Shown in pieces: positions 1-6,020 of a stretch of DNA of 6,158 nt; the first letter of the stretch is position 1; the number at the start of each line of letters is the position of its first letter. Source of the DNA: Palsa-1400 sp036008545 (GTDB lineage Bacteria > Verrucomicrobiota > Verrucomicrobiia > Limisphaerales > Palsa-1400); contig DASYNM010000570.1 of assembly GCA_036008545.1 (NCBI GenBank), positions 1 to 6,158 on the forward strand, read 5' to 3'. The position numbers were made by a program, and so were the translations under genes. The notes beneath the pieces are model-generated. The model saw only the letters and a program-made list of their open reading frames with translations. It made no database searches and was not told the origin of the DNA.

Positions 1-2
1 CC

Positions 3-224
3 GGGCAAATTGATAAAAACAGCGCCATCATTGATTTGTACGATGAGAGCCTGGGGCACAGGCGGAAAATCCCCCTCACCGATGACGGATGCGTGCTGTT
101 GAAAATATCGTTAGAGAAGCAGGTTTCTTTTGACGCGTTCCTAAGCGTCAACCCATTCTCGCGGCTGCGTTCTGTTGACTCCCGCGTGCCGGTTCAGTTG
201 CGGACTTGGTTTTCACAGGCCTGA
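3..224 (+). CDS. Possible C-terminal fragment of an unrecognised protein
   Basis: The frame is open from the left edge to a TGA at 222-224, about 73 codons, with no start needed inside the window. The first 45 or so residues look protein-like, alternating charged and hydrophobic residues (DLYDESLG, then KIPLTDDG, then VLLKISLEKQ), as in the last beta strands of a beta-sandwich or hydrolase tail. I do not recognise a family. If real, it would converge on the sigma factor gene and overlap its last 31 bases in antisense. The last 25 or so residues carry no pattern and could be chance read-through. The call rests only on an open frame and composition, so it is weak. Confidence 0.25.
   Translation, partial: GQIDKNSAIIDLYDESLGHRRKIPLTDDGCVLLKISLEKQVSFDAFLSVNPFSRLRSVDSRVPVQLRTWFSQA
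130..151. other. Stem-loop (7-bp perfect stem, 8-base loop)
   Basis: TTGACGC at 130-136 and GCGTCAA at 145-151 are perfect reverse complements around an 8-base loop. It lies about 43 bases past the stop of the minus-strand sigma factor gene, where a terminator would be expected. Neither strand has a T-run after the stem; reading on the minus strand it is followed by an A-rich stretch. It is therefore not a typical intrinsic terminator. It could still stabilise a 3' end, or be chance. Confidence 0.35.
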
Positions 225-1498
225 AGCCTTTTGGTCAGGAACTGTTCCTCGGACCTGGTTTCCGCCAACTCCAGCGATTTTTGAAAATGTCTGGCGGCTG
301 CCTTGGTATGCTGCAGCCGCGCCTCGAATTCGCCCAATACGGCGTGGAGCAGGTAATACGTGTTCAACACTTCCCTATCCCGAATCGCTCCGATCGCGTC
401 GAGCCCCGCTTTAGGGCCGTGAATGTTGGCCAAAACAATGGCGCGGTTGAGCGCGACCACTGGTGAACGGTCAAGCTTAACCAACTGATCATACAGCGAC
501 AAAATTTGCCGCCAGTCCGTGGACTCGTAATCCTTGGCCGCGCTGTGACAGGCGGCAATACCGGCCTGCAAATGATAAACAGTGATTTCCTCACCCGCCG
601 CCGATTGTGCCAGGTGGAACATGCCTCGCGCCAGCATCGCCTGATCCCAGAACGACCGGTCCTGCTCTTTGAGGAGAAGCAAGTTTCCCTGTCCGTCCAC
701 GCGCGCTGGAAGACGCGCCGCGTCCAGTAGCATGAGCGCCAGCAGAGCGTGAGTTCTAGGTTGGTTGCCCGCCGGATGCTCCACCAGCAAACTAGTCAAA
801 CGGATTGCTTCCTGACAAATGTCCTCGCGCACCAACCTGTCGCCACTCGACGCTTTGTAACCCTCATTGAATAAGAGGTAGAGCGATTGGAGCACGCCAT
901 CCAACCGGCGTCCCAGTTCTTCGCCGACGGGAATCTCGAACCGGATCTTCGCTTGGCGGATTTTTTGTTTCGCCCGCACCAGGCGCTTGGCAATCGCCGC
1001 GTCCGTCGTGAGAAACGCGCGGCTGATTTCTGGCACGCCGAATCCACAGAGCGTTTTCAGAGCCAGCGCAGCTTGCGCCTCCGACGGAATGAGAGGGTGG
1101 CAGCAGACGAACATCATCCTCAACGTATCGTCGGTGATCCCTTGCTCAGGAAAAACCGCTTCGTCCAAAGAGGGAGTTTCGCGCTCCATCAACTGAACGA
1201 TCTGCGCTTCTTTCTGGCGGAAAACCGTTCGACGGCGGACCACGTCCAGCGCGAGATTGCGGGAGGTCCGCATAATCCACGCGGCAGGATGCTTGGGCAC
1301 ACCGTAGAACGGCCACGTTTGCAAGGCGCGTGCCAAAGCCTCCTGCACCACGTCTTCGGCCAGAGTAAGGTGCTCGAGGCCGAAGATTCTCGTCAGTGTG
1401 GCGACCATTTTCCCCGCTTCATGGCGGAAAAGGTGCTCCACCGCCTGCGAGACCTCCGCGGCTTGCGGCTCCTGGTCGCTGTTCTGCGGTGGATTCAT
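194..1498 (-). CDS. ECF42-type RNA polymerase sigma factor with DUF6596/TPR-like C-terminal extension
   Basis: This 434-residue cytoplasmic sigma factor is about twice the length of a classical ECF sigma. Residues 21-90 form sigma region 2, with the LAEDVVQEAL core and the WIMRTSRNLALDVVRRR stretch that contacts the -10 element. Residues 122-185 form region 4, including the PSEAQAALALKTLCGF and ISRAFLTTDAAIAKRL helices for -35 recognition. From about 190 comes the family-specific extension: YLLFNEGY (207-214), the DUF6596 segment to about 290, then TPR-like helices including SPVVALNRAIV (345-355). This layout is that of the ECF42 group (COG4941), in which the extension is reported to be needed for activity and no anti-sigma factor is known. 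None is encoded here. The ATG at 1498 has a good GGAG ribosome site 6 bases upstream. It is the last gene of a same-strand series with DGPF and VOC genes, the usual ECF42 partners. Confidence 0.93.
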   Translation of the reverse strand: MNPPQNSDQEPQAAEVSQAVEHLFRHEAGKMVATLTRIFGLEHLTLAEDVVQEALARALQTWPFYGVPKHPAAWIMRTSRNLALDVVRRRTVFRQKEAQIVQLMERETPSLDEAVFPEQGITDDTLRMMFVCCHPLIPSEAQAALALKTLCGFGVPEISRAFLTTDAAIAKRLVRAKQKIRQAKIRFEIPVGEELGRRLDGVLQSLYLLFNEGYKASSGDRLVREDICQEAIRLTSLLVEHPAGNQPRTHALLALMLLDAARLPARVDGQGNLLLLKEQDRSFWDQAMLARGMFHLAQSAAGEEITVYHLQAGIAACHSAAKDYESTDWRQILSLYDQLVKLDRSPVVALNRAIVLANIHGPKAGLDAIGAIRDREVLNTYYLLHAVLGEFEARLQHTKAAARHFQKSLELAETRSEEQFLTKRLQACENQVRN

Positions 1499-1504
1499 TG
1501 GTCA

Positions 1505-1508
1505 CTCC
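1505..1508 (-). promoter_or_regulatory. Ribosome binding site of the sigma factor gene
   Basis: On the minus strand GGAG stands 6 bases before the ATG at 1498 (GGAG-TGACCA-ATG). It is the clearest Shine-Dalgarno match among the minus-strand genes here and fixes the sigma factor start. Confidence 0.7.
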
Positions 1509-1576
1509 ATGCTGCGTAACTTCTCGACTTCTGCGGATGCTCTGGCACTGACATAGCAGCGCTCTGTATCGTGAAA

Positions 1577-1987
1577 TCACGCTTTGGCCAAGGCTGGCTC
1601 CGCACGGACGTGAGCCTCTTCAGACATGGGACATACTGCGGCGATAGCCCTTACTTCAATTTTTGCGCCATAGGGCAAGCCTGGGCAATCTTTGGCGATG
1701 GCCACCGCCTCGTCGAGCGAGCCGACGTCCAGAAGAAAATATCCGCCGATCGCTTCCTTGGATTCCGCGAACGGTCCGTCGGCGACGACGCGCCCGTTTT
1801 TTCCGGAAACCAATTTGCCCTCGGGTTCCAGCGGATTGCCGGCGACGGCCTTGCCTTGTTCACTCAATCGCTTGTACCAAGCCATCCATTGGCCCGATAT
1901 CCTTTGCATTTCTTCCGGCGAAAGTCCCTTGTACCACTCGTTGCCGCGAAATATCAGCATGTATCCATTATTCGTTTGTGTACTCAT
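1577..1987 (-). CDS. YCII-related (DGPF domain) protein
   Basis: This 136-residue protein has the ferredoxin-like YCII fold. The opening strand YMLIFRGNEWY (9-19) leads into a helix (SPEEMQRISGQWMAWYKRL, 24-41). The family hallmark DGPFAESKEAIGGYFLL is at 70-86, and the SLDEAVAIAKDCPG helix (90-103) with a final EVRAI strand follows. Length and motif order are normal. DGPF proteins have no settled enzymatic activity; they are strongly linked to ECF42 sigma factors and are reported to be under their control. The gene lies 78 bases upstream of the sigma factor and 102 bases downstream of the PhnB-like gene, on the same strand. The ATG at 1987 has only a weak A-rich ribosome site (AAAGA). I see no copy of the promoter element found before the two VOC genes, so read-through from upstream is likely. 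The short tail after about residue 120 is variable. Confidence 0.92.
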   Translation of the reverse strand: MSTQTNNGYMLIFRGNEWYKGLSPEEMQRISGQWMAWYKRLSEQGKAVAGNPLEPEGKLVSGKNGRVVADGPFAESKEAIGGYFLLDVGSLDEAVAIAKDCPGLPYGAKIEVRAIAAVCPMSEEAHVRAEPALAKA

Positions 1988-2089
1988 TGTTTATCTTTCG
2001 TTTTGTTGTTTCATTGTTTTTGGCTTGTTCAGGATTCGGAACGGAGTCCAAACGCTTCTTGATTCCGTCTCCCGACTTATCAGCCAGGT

Positions 2090-2527
2090 TCATTTCATAT
2101 CCAAAGGCCGCACGAGAATCATCCACGATACGCCGAATTGGTCGGCTACCATGCCAAAGCGCGGCGAAAAGAAAGTCTTCGCCAGCGGCATCTGGACCTG
2201 TCCGCCTTCAGCCATGGCGGCGAACAATTTCTCCGCCTCGTCCACAGAAGCGACCGTGAACGAGAGTGAAAAGCCCTGGAAAGCCGGCTTGCCCATGCAA
2301 CGTCCGTCGGAAGCCAGAATAGTCGTCTCGCCGACGCGGAAGCGGGCGTGCATCACCTTGTTCTCGGAACCAGGCACGCACATACCGGGTTCAGGACTAT
2401 CCTTAAATCGGTGCAGCATAATGACCTCCGCGCCGACCGCACGGCGGTAGAATTCGATGGCTTCTTCGCAGCGACCATCGAAGAAAAGATAGGGTTGAAC
2501 TATGCCATTGTTTTTTGTTGTGCTCAT
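2090..2527 (-). CDS. PhnB-like VOC family protein
   Basis: This is a 145-residue single-chain VOC (glyoxalase/dihydroxybiphenyl dioxygenase fold) protein of the PhnB / 3-demethylubiquinone methyltransferase-like family. Its marks are VQPYLFFDGRCEEAIEFY near the start, a middle MHARFRVGETTILASDG block, FSLSFTVASVDEAEKLFAAMAEGG, and the terminal FGMVADQFGVSWMIL. Members usually lack a full metal site and their substrates are mostly unknown, so no reaction is assigned. I chose the ATG at 2527 (protein starts MSTTKNNG) over the in-frame ATG at 2545. The promoter-like element at 2549-2579 would start transcription at or inside the 2545 codon. The 2527 ATG also has GAGAA just upstream, and the protein then starts like its neighbours. 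The gene follows the other VOC gene by 52 bases. Confidence 0.9.
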   Translation of the reverse strand: MSTTKNNGIVQPYLFFDGRCEEAIEFYRRAVGAEVIMLHRFKDSPEPGMCVPGSENKVMHARFRVGETTILASDGRCMGKPAFQGFSLSFTVASVDEAEKLFAAMAEGGQVQMPLAKTFFSPRFGMVADQFGVSWMILVRPLDMK

Positions 2528-2548
2528 AATTTCTCGGTCTTGCATATC

Positions 2549-2579
2549 TAAGACGAACCAAGCGAGACGCAGAGGACAA
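2549..2579 (-). promoter_or_regulatory. ECF-type promoter before the PhnB-like gene
   Basis: On the minus strand this reads TTGTCC (2579-2574), 17 bases, then TCGTCTTA (2556-2549). The same two blocks with the same 17-base spacer occur at 3049-3019 before the other VOC gene, while the spacers themselves are unrelated in sequence. TGTC in the -35 and CGTC in the -10 match what I recall of the ECF42 signature (TGTCGA and CG[A/T]C). The -35 block abuts the stop codon of the upstream gene. A start about 7 bases beyond the -10 would leave a leader of roughly 13 bases before the ATG at 2527. Confidence 0.72.
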
Positions 2580-2969
2580 TTATTTTGCGTTTGGGTTCAT
2601 TTCCCAAATGGCGAACGTGTTCCTTTCCGTGTCCGCGCACATGGCGAAGTAACCTTTCCCTGGCACCGTCATCTTGGGCGAACAGACCTTGCCACCTAAT
2701 TTCACAACCTTCGCCATGAATTTGTCCACCGATGCTACATTCACGTAGTTAGTGATGGCTTGTTGCGGGTGACAGCGCGCCATCAGCCCGCCGTCCGGCG
2801 TGCCCTCGCCACCGCCGGTATCAATGTGCCAATAATCCTTCACGCCCGGAAGCGACTTAATCTTCCAGCCGAACAAGGCGCCGTAAAAAGTCTTGGCGCG
2901 ACCGACATCGTCCGCCGCAATTTCGAACCAGACAATGCTGGCCGCCGTCTTTTTCTTTGATGTGCTCAT
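2580..2969 (-). CDS. VOC family (glyoxalase/bleomycin resistance-like) protein
   Basis: This 129-residue VOC-fold protein opens with SIVWFEIAADDVGRAKTFYGALFGWKI, the standard first beta-alpha-beta unit of the CFP32/PA-type 'glyoxalase-like' branch. Then come DYWHIDTGGGEGTPDGGLMAR, ITNYVNVASVDKFMAKVVKLGGKV, and the closing GYFAMCADTERNTFAIWEMN. Relatives usually have DTEGN in the last block; here it is DTERN. Substrate is unknown for most of this branch; small-molecule binding or detoxification is an inference. An in-frame TTG at 2987 would add six residues. I prefer the ATG at 2969 because it gives the MSTSKKK start shared in style with the next two genes, and GAGAG lies about 11 bases upstream. 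It is the first gene of the sigma-linked series, with its own promoter-like element at 3019-3049 and divergent from the acyltransferase gene. Confidence 0.9.
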   Translation of the reverse strand: MSTSKKKTAASIVWFEIAADDVGRAKTFYGALFGWKIKSLPGVKDYWHIDTGGGEGTPDGGLMARCHPQQAITNYVNVASVDKFMAKVVKLGGKVCSPKMTVPGKGYFAMCADTERNTFAIWEMNPNAK

Positions 2970-3018
2970 GTTTTGCTTTTCTCTCAACGCGAGTCTTCAC
3001 GTCACGTTCTGTCAGAAT

Positions 3019-3049
3019 TAAGACGAGCGGGCAAGCCCGATTAGGACAA
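3019..3049 (-). promoter_or_regulatory. ECF-type promoter before the first VOC gene
   Basis: The minus strand reads TTGTCC (3049-3044), 17 bases, then TCGTCTTA (3026-3019), a perfect repeat of both blocks and of the spacing seen at 2579-2549. Its spacer contains a small palindrome, CGGGC-AA-GCCCG (3028-3039), that the other copy lacks. It ends 49 bases before the ATG at 2969. The wider interval 2970-3175 holds no gene I can support. A TTTAAT at 3132-3137 might be a plus-strand -10 for the acyltransferase gene, but I find no matching -35. Confidence 0.72.
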
Positions 3050-3175
3050 CAATCTTCGCGGCGCGTAGAACAGGGCGCCATGATGATTTGACCGGGAGGC
3101 GCTCGCGCAGTTCGTCCGGCAACGCTTTGCTTTTAATCTTTGCAGGCGATACCCCTCGGCGTACCCTGCTGCCAG

Positions 3176-3862
3176 ATGTTCGAGCCGAGTGAATTGTTTG
3201 ATCTGGCCCAAACGGGGCACGCCGCAATCTTCGATGGATGCAAATACGCCTGGGAGGCGCTGGGAAAAATCGCCGCTTACCTGGCCCCCCGCGCGCGTCC
3301 GCAACTGCGCAACCGCTGCGAGGGCACCGCGTATATCGGCGAGCACGTTTCCATCGGCGAGGGCACGATCCTGGAGGACGGCGTGATGATTATTGGCCCG
3401 GCCATCATCGGCCAAAACTGTCAGATTCGCCATAACGCTTACATCCGCCAAAACGTCATCATCGGCGACCATTGCGTGGTGGGCAACGCCACCGAAATCA
3501 AGAATTCGATCCTGTTCAACAAGGCCCAGGCGCCGCACTTCAATTACGTGGGCGACTCCATCCTGGGCTGCAGAGCGCATTTGGGGGCGGGCGTCAAAAT
3601 CTCGAATTTCAAAGTCTTTCCCGGTAACATTACGGTTGAAATGGACGGAAAAGCATTCGACACCGGGCTGCGGAAATTCGGCGCGCTTCTGGGTGACGAA
3701 TGCGAAGTTGGCTGCAACGCGGTCCTAAGTCCGGGGAGCATCCTTGGGAGGGCGTCGGTCATTTATCCCAATGTGACGTGGCGCGGCGTTTTGGCGCCGC
3801 AGATGATCGTCAAGAACAAAGCTGCGCAGGAGCTCATTCCCCGCCGAGCGAAAGGCGCCTGA
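3176..3862 (+). CDS. Stand-alone left-handed beta-helix acyltransferase, GlmU C-terminal-like
   Basis: The 228 residues have a short helical N-terminus (1-45), then hexapeptide repeats of a left-handed beta helix (about 50-105 and 125-205: IGEHVSIGEGTILEDG, IIGPAIIGQNC and so on). There is no nucleotidyltransferase domain; no GGxGTR-type loop is present. Residues 105-170 match the acetyltransferase half of ST0452-type sugar-1-phosphate enzymes and GlmU: EIKNS, PHFNYVGDSILG, the SNF turn and GLRKFGALLGD. By my alignment K109, H121 (catalytic base), Y124 and N144 match GlmU K351, H363, Y366 and N386, while N377 and K392 are replaced by H135 and G150. Acetyl-CoA-dependent transfer to a sugar phosphate is likely; the exact substrate is unclear. 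The ATG at 3176 is preferred to a TTG at 3140, where the frame opens just after a TAA; neither has a clear ribosome site. The helicase gene follows after 15 bases. Confidence 0.85.
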   Translation: MFEPSELFDLAQTGHAAIFDGCKYAWEALGKIAAYLAPRARPQLRNRCEGTAYIGEHVSIGEGTILEDGVMIIGPAIIGQNCQIRHNAYIRQNVIIGDHCVVGNATEIKNSILFNKAQAPHFNYVGDSILGCRAHLGAGVKISNFKVFPGNITVEMDGKAFDTGLRKFGALLGDECEVGCNAVLSPGSILGRASVIYPNVTWRGVLAPQMIVKNKAAQELIPRRAKGA

Positions 3863-3877
3863 GCCAGAACGCCGCCC

Positions 3878-5962
3878 ATGATCAGCCTCATCGAACCTCA
3901 AGTCGCCGGAACTCCGCCCGGTCTGGTGTCGCAAATCGAGGAGATTTTTTCCCCAACCGGGCTGTTGTCTCGGTCGCGCAACTTCGAGTTCCGCCCGCAA
4001 CAACAACAGATGGCCGTGGCAGTCGCGCGCGCGCTGGAGGCCGGGGAGAACTTGATTGTCGAGGCTGGCACCGGCGTGGGGAAGAGTCTGGCTTATCTGA
4101 TTCCGTCGATTCTTTACGCAGTCGCTCAGCGCAAGAAAGCGGTCATCTCGACACACACTATCAATTTGCAGGAGCAACTGATCCAAAAAGATTTGCCGAT
4201 GCTGGCCCAGATTCTGCCCGTGAAATTCCATTTCACGATGCTCAAGGGCCGGCACAATTATCTCTGCACGCGGCGCCTGCGCAAGGTGCGCCTGCAAGGC
4301 GAGCACCTTTTCACCTCGCCGGACATGCAGGAGTTGGAGCGCATCGATGAATGGTCGCAGAAAACCGAAGATGGAAGCCTCTCGGATTTCGAAATCGAGC
4401 CAGCGCCGAACGTTTGGCAGCAAGTTTGTTCCGAACGCGGCTTGTGCAGCCCCAGGCAATGCGGGCACGGCTCGGATTTTGTCAAGGAGGGCGGGCGGCC
4501 GTGCTTTTATCAGCGCGCGCGCAGCGAGATGCTGGCGGCGGACGTGCTGGTGCTCAACCACACCCTCTTTTTCACGCTCCTTGGCAGTCAAGAGGAGGAA
4601 CCAAAGGGCGGCGTTTTGTTGAAGAATGACTTTGTCATTTTCGATGAAGCGCACACGGTCGAGCGCGTCGCTTCCGGCCACATCGGCATCGGCCTTACGC
4701 ACGCGCAAGTCCGATACGGATTGCAACGGCTTTGGCATCCAACCACGAAAAAAGGTCTCCTGACTATTTTGCGGCGCGGCAAGGAAAAATTGGTGGAAGA
4801 CGCGTTGAAGGAGACGGACAAGTTTTTCGCCGAGGTTGAGCACGCCTGCGATCAGATCGTGGCCGCCCGCGAATCCGAGCGCAAAACGAAGCGCTGGGCG
4901 GAAGTGCGGGTTCGACATTGTGATTTGGTCGAGGACAACTTGACGCTGTCCATTCAACGTGTGCGCGAGGAGGTCAGCGCGTTGATCAAAGCTGTCAACG
5001 ACAAGGACACCGCCCAGGAATTGGCCGAGTGCAACCGGCGCCTGGAGGAGTTGCGGGCCGAGATCGCGGTTTTTTTGAGCCAGGGCGCGCCCGACCACGT
5101 CTATTGGGTTGAGCGAACCGGAAAAACTCAGCGCAACCTGGCGCTCCACGCCGCTCCCATTAACGTGGCCGATTTTCTGCGCGAACGATTATTTGAAACG
5201 GAAACTTCCGTGGTCATGACCAGCGCGACTTTGGCCGTGGCTGTGGCCCCCGATCAACCGCACGCGCCGAAAAGCGCCGCCAAAGCGCCGCCGCTGCATT
5301 ACTTCGCCAGCCAAGTTGGCGGGGAGAAATCCAATTTGGTTCAGGCCGGTTCGCCTTTCGACTACGAGCGTCAAATGAAAATCTTCGTGGCCGCTAAGAT
5401 GCCCGACCCGCGCGATGCCGGCTACCAATCCAGCCTTGTGCATTGGATCGAACATTTTGTGCGCATGACGCACGGCAAGGCGTTCGTCCTTTTCACTAAC
5501 TTTAAACTCATGCAAGAGGTTGGCCAGCAGATGGAGCCGTTCTTCGACGAATTGGGTCTGGCCTGTTTCGTGCAAGGCACCGGCACGCCGCGCTCGCTCA
5601 TGCTGGAGAAATTTAAACTTGACGTCGATTCCGTCCTCTTCGGCGCCGACAGTTTCTGGCAGGGGGTGGATGTGCCGGGCGAAGCGCTTTCCAACGTCAT
5701 CATCACGCGCCTGCCTTTTGCCGTGCCGGACCATCCGCTGATCGAAGCGCGCATCGAAGCCATTGAGGAGCGGGGCGGCAATTCTTTCAAGGAATTCTCC
5801 CTGCCGGAGGCGATCTTGAAATTCCGTCAGGGCATTGGCCGTTTGATCCGCTCCAAAACCGACACGGGGATTGTGGTCGTGCTGGACAATCGAATCCTCA
5901 CCAAGCAGTACGGCCAGGCGTTTCTGGCCTCGATCCCGCAGTGTCCAGTGGAAGTGGTCTAA
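3878..5962 (+). CDS. dinG: DinG/XPD-family ATP-dependent DNA helicase
   Basis: This 694-residue superfamily 2 helicase is of usual length for DinG/YoaA proteins and has no N-terminal exonuclease domain. In order: FRPQQQQMAVAVARAL (Q-like region, 38-53), Walker A EAGTGVGKS (62-70), THTINLQEQL (motif Ia), DEAH at 256-259, MTSATL (448-453), the FTNF strand, DSFWQGVDVPGEAL (591-604), and motif VI QGIGRLIRS (651-659). Iron-sulfur cluster cysteines are probably C130 (GRHNYLC), C190, C195 and C209, with C184 spare. Residues about 270-400 form the Arch-like insertion with charged helices. Known relatives unwind 5' to 3' and resolve R-loops, forks or D-loops in DNA repair. An alanine/proline-rich insert (about 456-473) follows MTSATL. 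The ATG at 3878 lacks a strong ribosome site; with 15 bases to the previous stop it is probably co-transcribed. No LexA-type box is evident. Confidence 0.93.
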   Translation: MISLIEPQVAGTPPGLVSQIEEIFSPTGLLSRSRNFEFRPQQQQMAVAVARALEAGENLIVEAGTGVGKSLAYLIPSILYAVAQRKKAVISTHTINLQEQLIQKDLPMLAQILPVKFHFTMLKGRHNYLCTRRLRKVRLQGEHLFTSPDMQELERIDEWSQKTEDGSLSDFEIEPAPNVWQQVCSERGLCSPRQCGHGSDFVKEGGRPCFYQRARSEMLAADVLVLNHTLFFTLLGSQEEEPKGGVLLKNDFVIFDEAHTVERVASGHIGIGLTHAQVRYGLQRLWHPTTKKGLLTILRRGKEKLVEDALKETDKFFAEVEHACDQIVAARESERKTKRWAEVRVRHCDLVEDNLTLSIQRVREEVSALIKAVNDKDTAQELAECNRRLEELRAEIAVFLSQGAPDHVYWVERTGKTQRNLALHAAPINVADFLRERLFETETSVVMTSATLAVAVAPDQPHAPKSAAKAPPLHYFASQVGGEKSNLVQAGSPFDYERQMKIFVAAKMPDPRDAGYQSSLVHWIEHFVRMTHGKAFVLFTNFKLMQEVGQQMEPFFDELGLACFVQGTGTPRSLMLEKFKLDVDSVLFGADSFWQGVDVPGEALSNVIITRLPFAVPDHPLIEARIEAIEERGGNSFKEFSLPEAILKFRQGIGRLIRSKTDTGIVVVLDNRILTKQYGQAFLASIPQCPVEVV

Positions 5963-5993
5963 GCCGAAACGATTCAGTTGCCACGGCGGTCCG

Positions 5994-6020
5994 CCCTCAC
6001 CCTAACCCTCTCCTCCGAGG
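5994..6020. repeat. Dispersed palindromic repeat, left part, cut by the insertion sequence
   Basis: CCCTCACCCTAACCCTCTCC (5994-6013) is a motif widespread as an intergenic repeat in many bacterial genomes, normally followed by a reverse-complement arm. Here the arm begins (CCTC-C-GAGG, 6012-6020) but stops exactly where the insertion-sequence end starts at 6021. It lies 31 bases past the helicase stop, and an intact copy would form a strong hairpin that could protect or terminate that transcript. Confidence 0.6.

Noticed and set aside
130..151. Intrinsic terminator for the sigma factor gene
   Set aside because: The stem is perfect but lacks a T-run on the minus strand, so it is listed only as a stem-loop.
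887..1519. Plus-strand 210-codon frame across the sigma factor gene
   Set aside because: It is antisense to a well-supported sigma factor and is rich in Arg, His and Gln with no domain pattern; a shadow frame.
1524..1554. Partial match to the shared promoter before the sigma gene (ATGTCA, 18 bases, AAGTC on the minus strand)
   Set aside because: Only the TGTC and GTC cores agree and the spacing is off by one, which is within what chance would give in 78 bases.
1692..2450. Plus-strand 252-codon frame across the DGPF and PhnB-like genes
   Set aside because: It runs antisense through two recognised proteins and the gap between them. The FVCVLIVYLSF stretch looks membrane-like only because the minus-strand leader is A-rich.
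3028..3039. Palindrome CGGGC-AA-GCCCG as a repressor site
   Set aside because: It lies in the spacer of only one of the two promoters and is short, so there is no support for an operator.
3088..3116. TTGACC-N17-TTCGTC on the plus strand as an acyltransferase promoter
   Set aside because: The -35 looks acceptable, but the -10 matches neither a housekeeping box nor, in register, the ECF element.
3140..3175. TTG start giving the acyltransferase 12 more residues
   Set aside because: No ribosome site precedes it, it follows a stop and an AT-rich stretch that may be promoter, and the added residues show no pattern.
3725..5149. Long (474-codon) minus-strand open frame inside the helicase gene
   Set aside because: It is antisense to a clearly conserved DinG helicase and the end of the acyltransferase, and its translation shows no family motif. 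Skewed codon use of the real gene leaves the mirror frame open.
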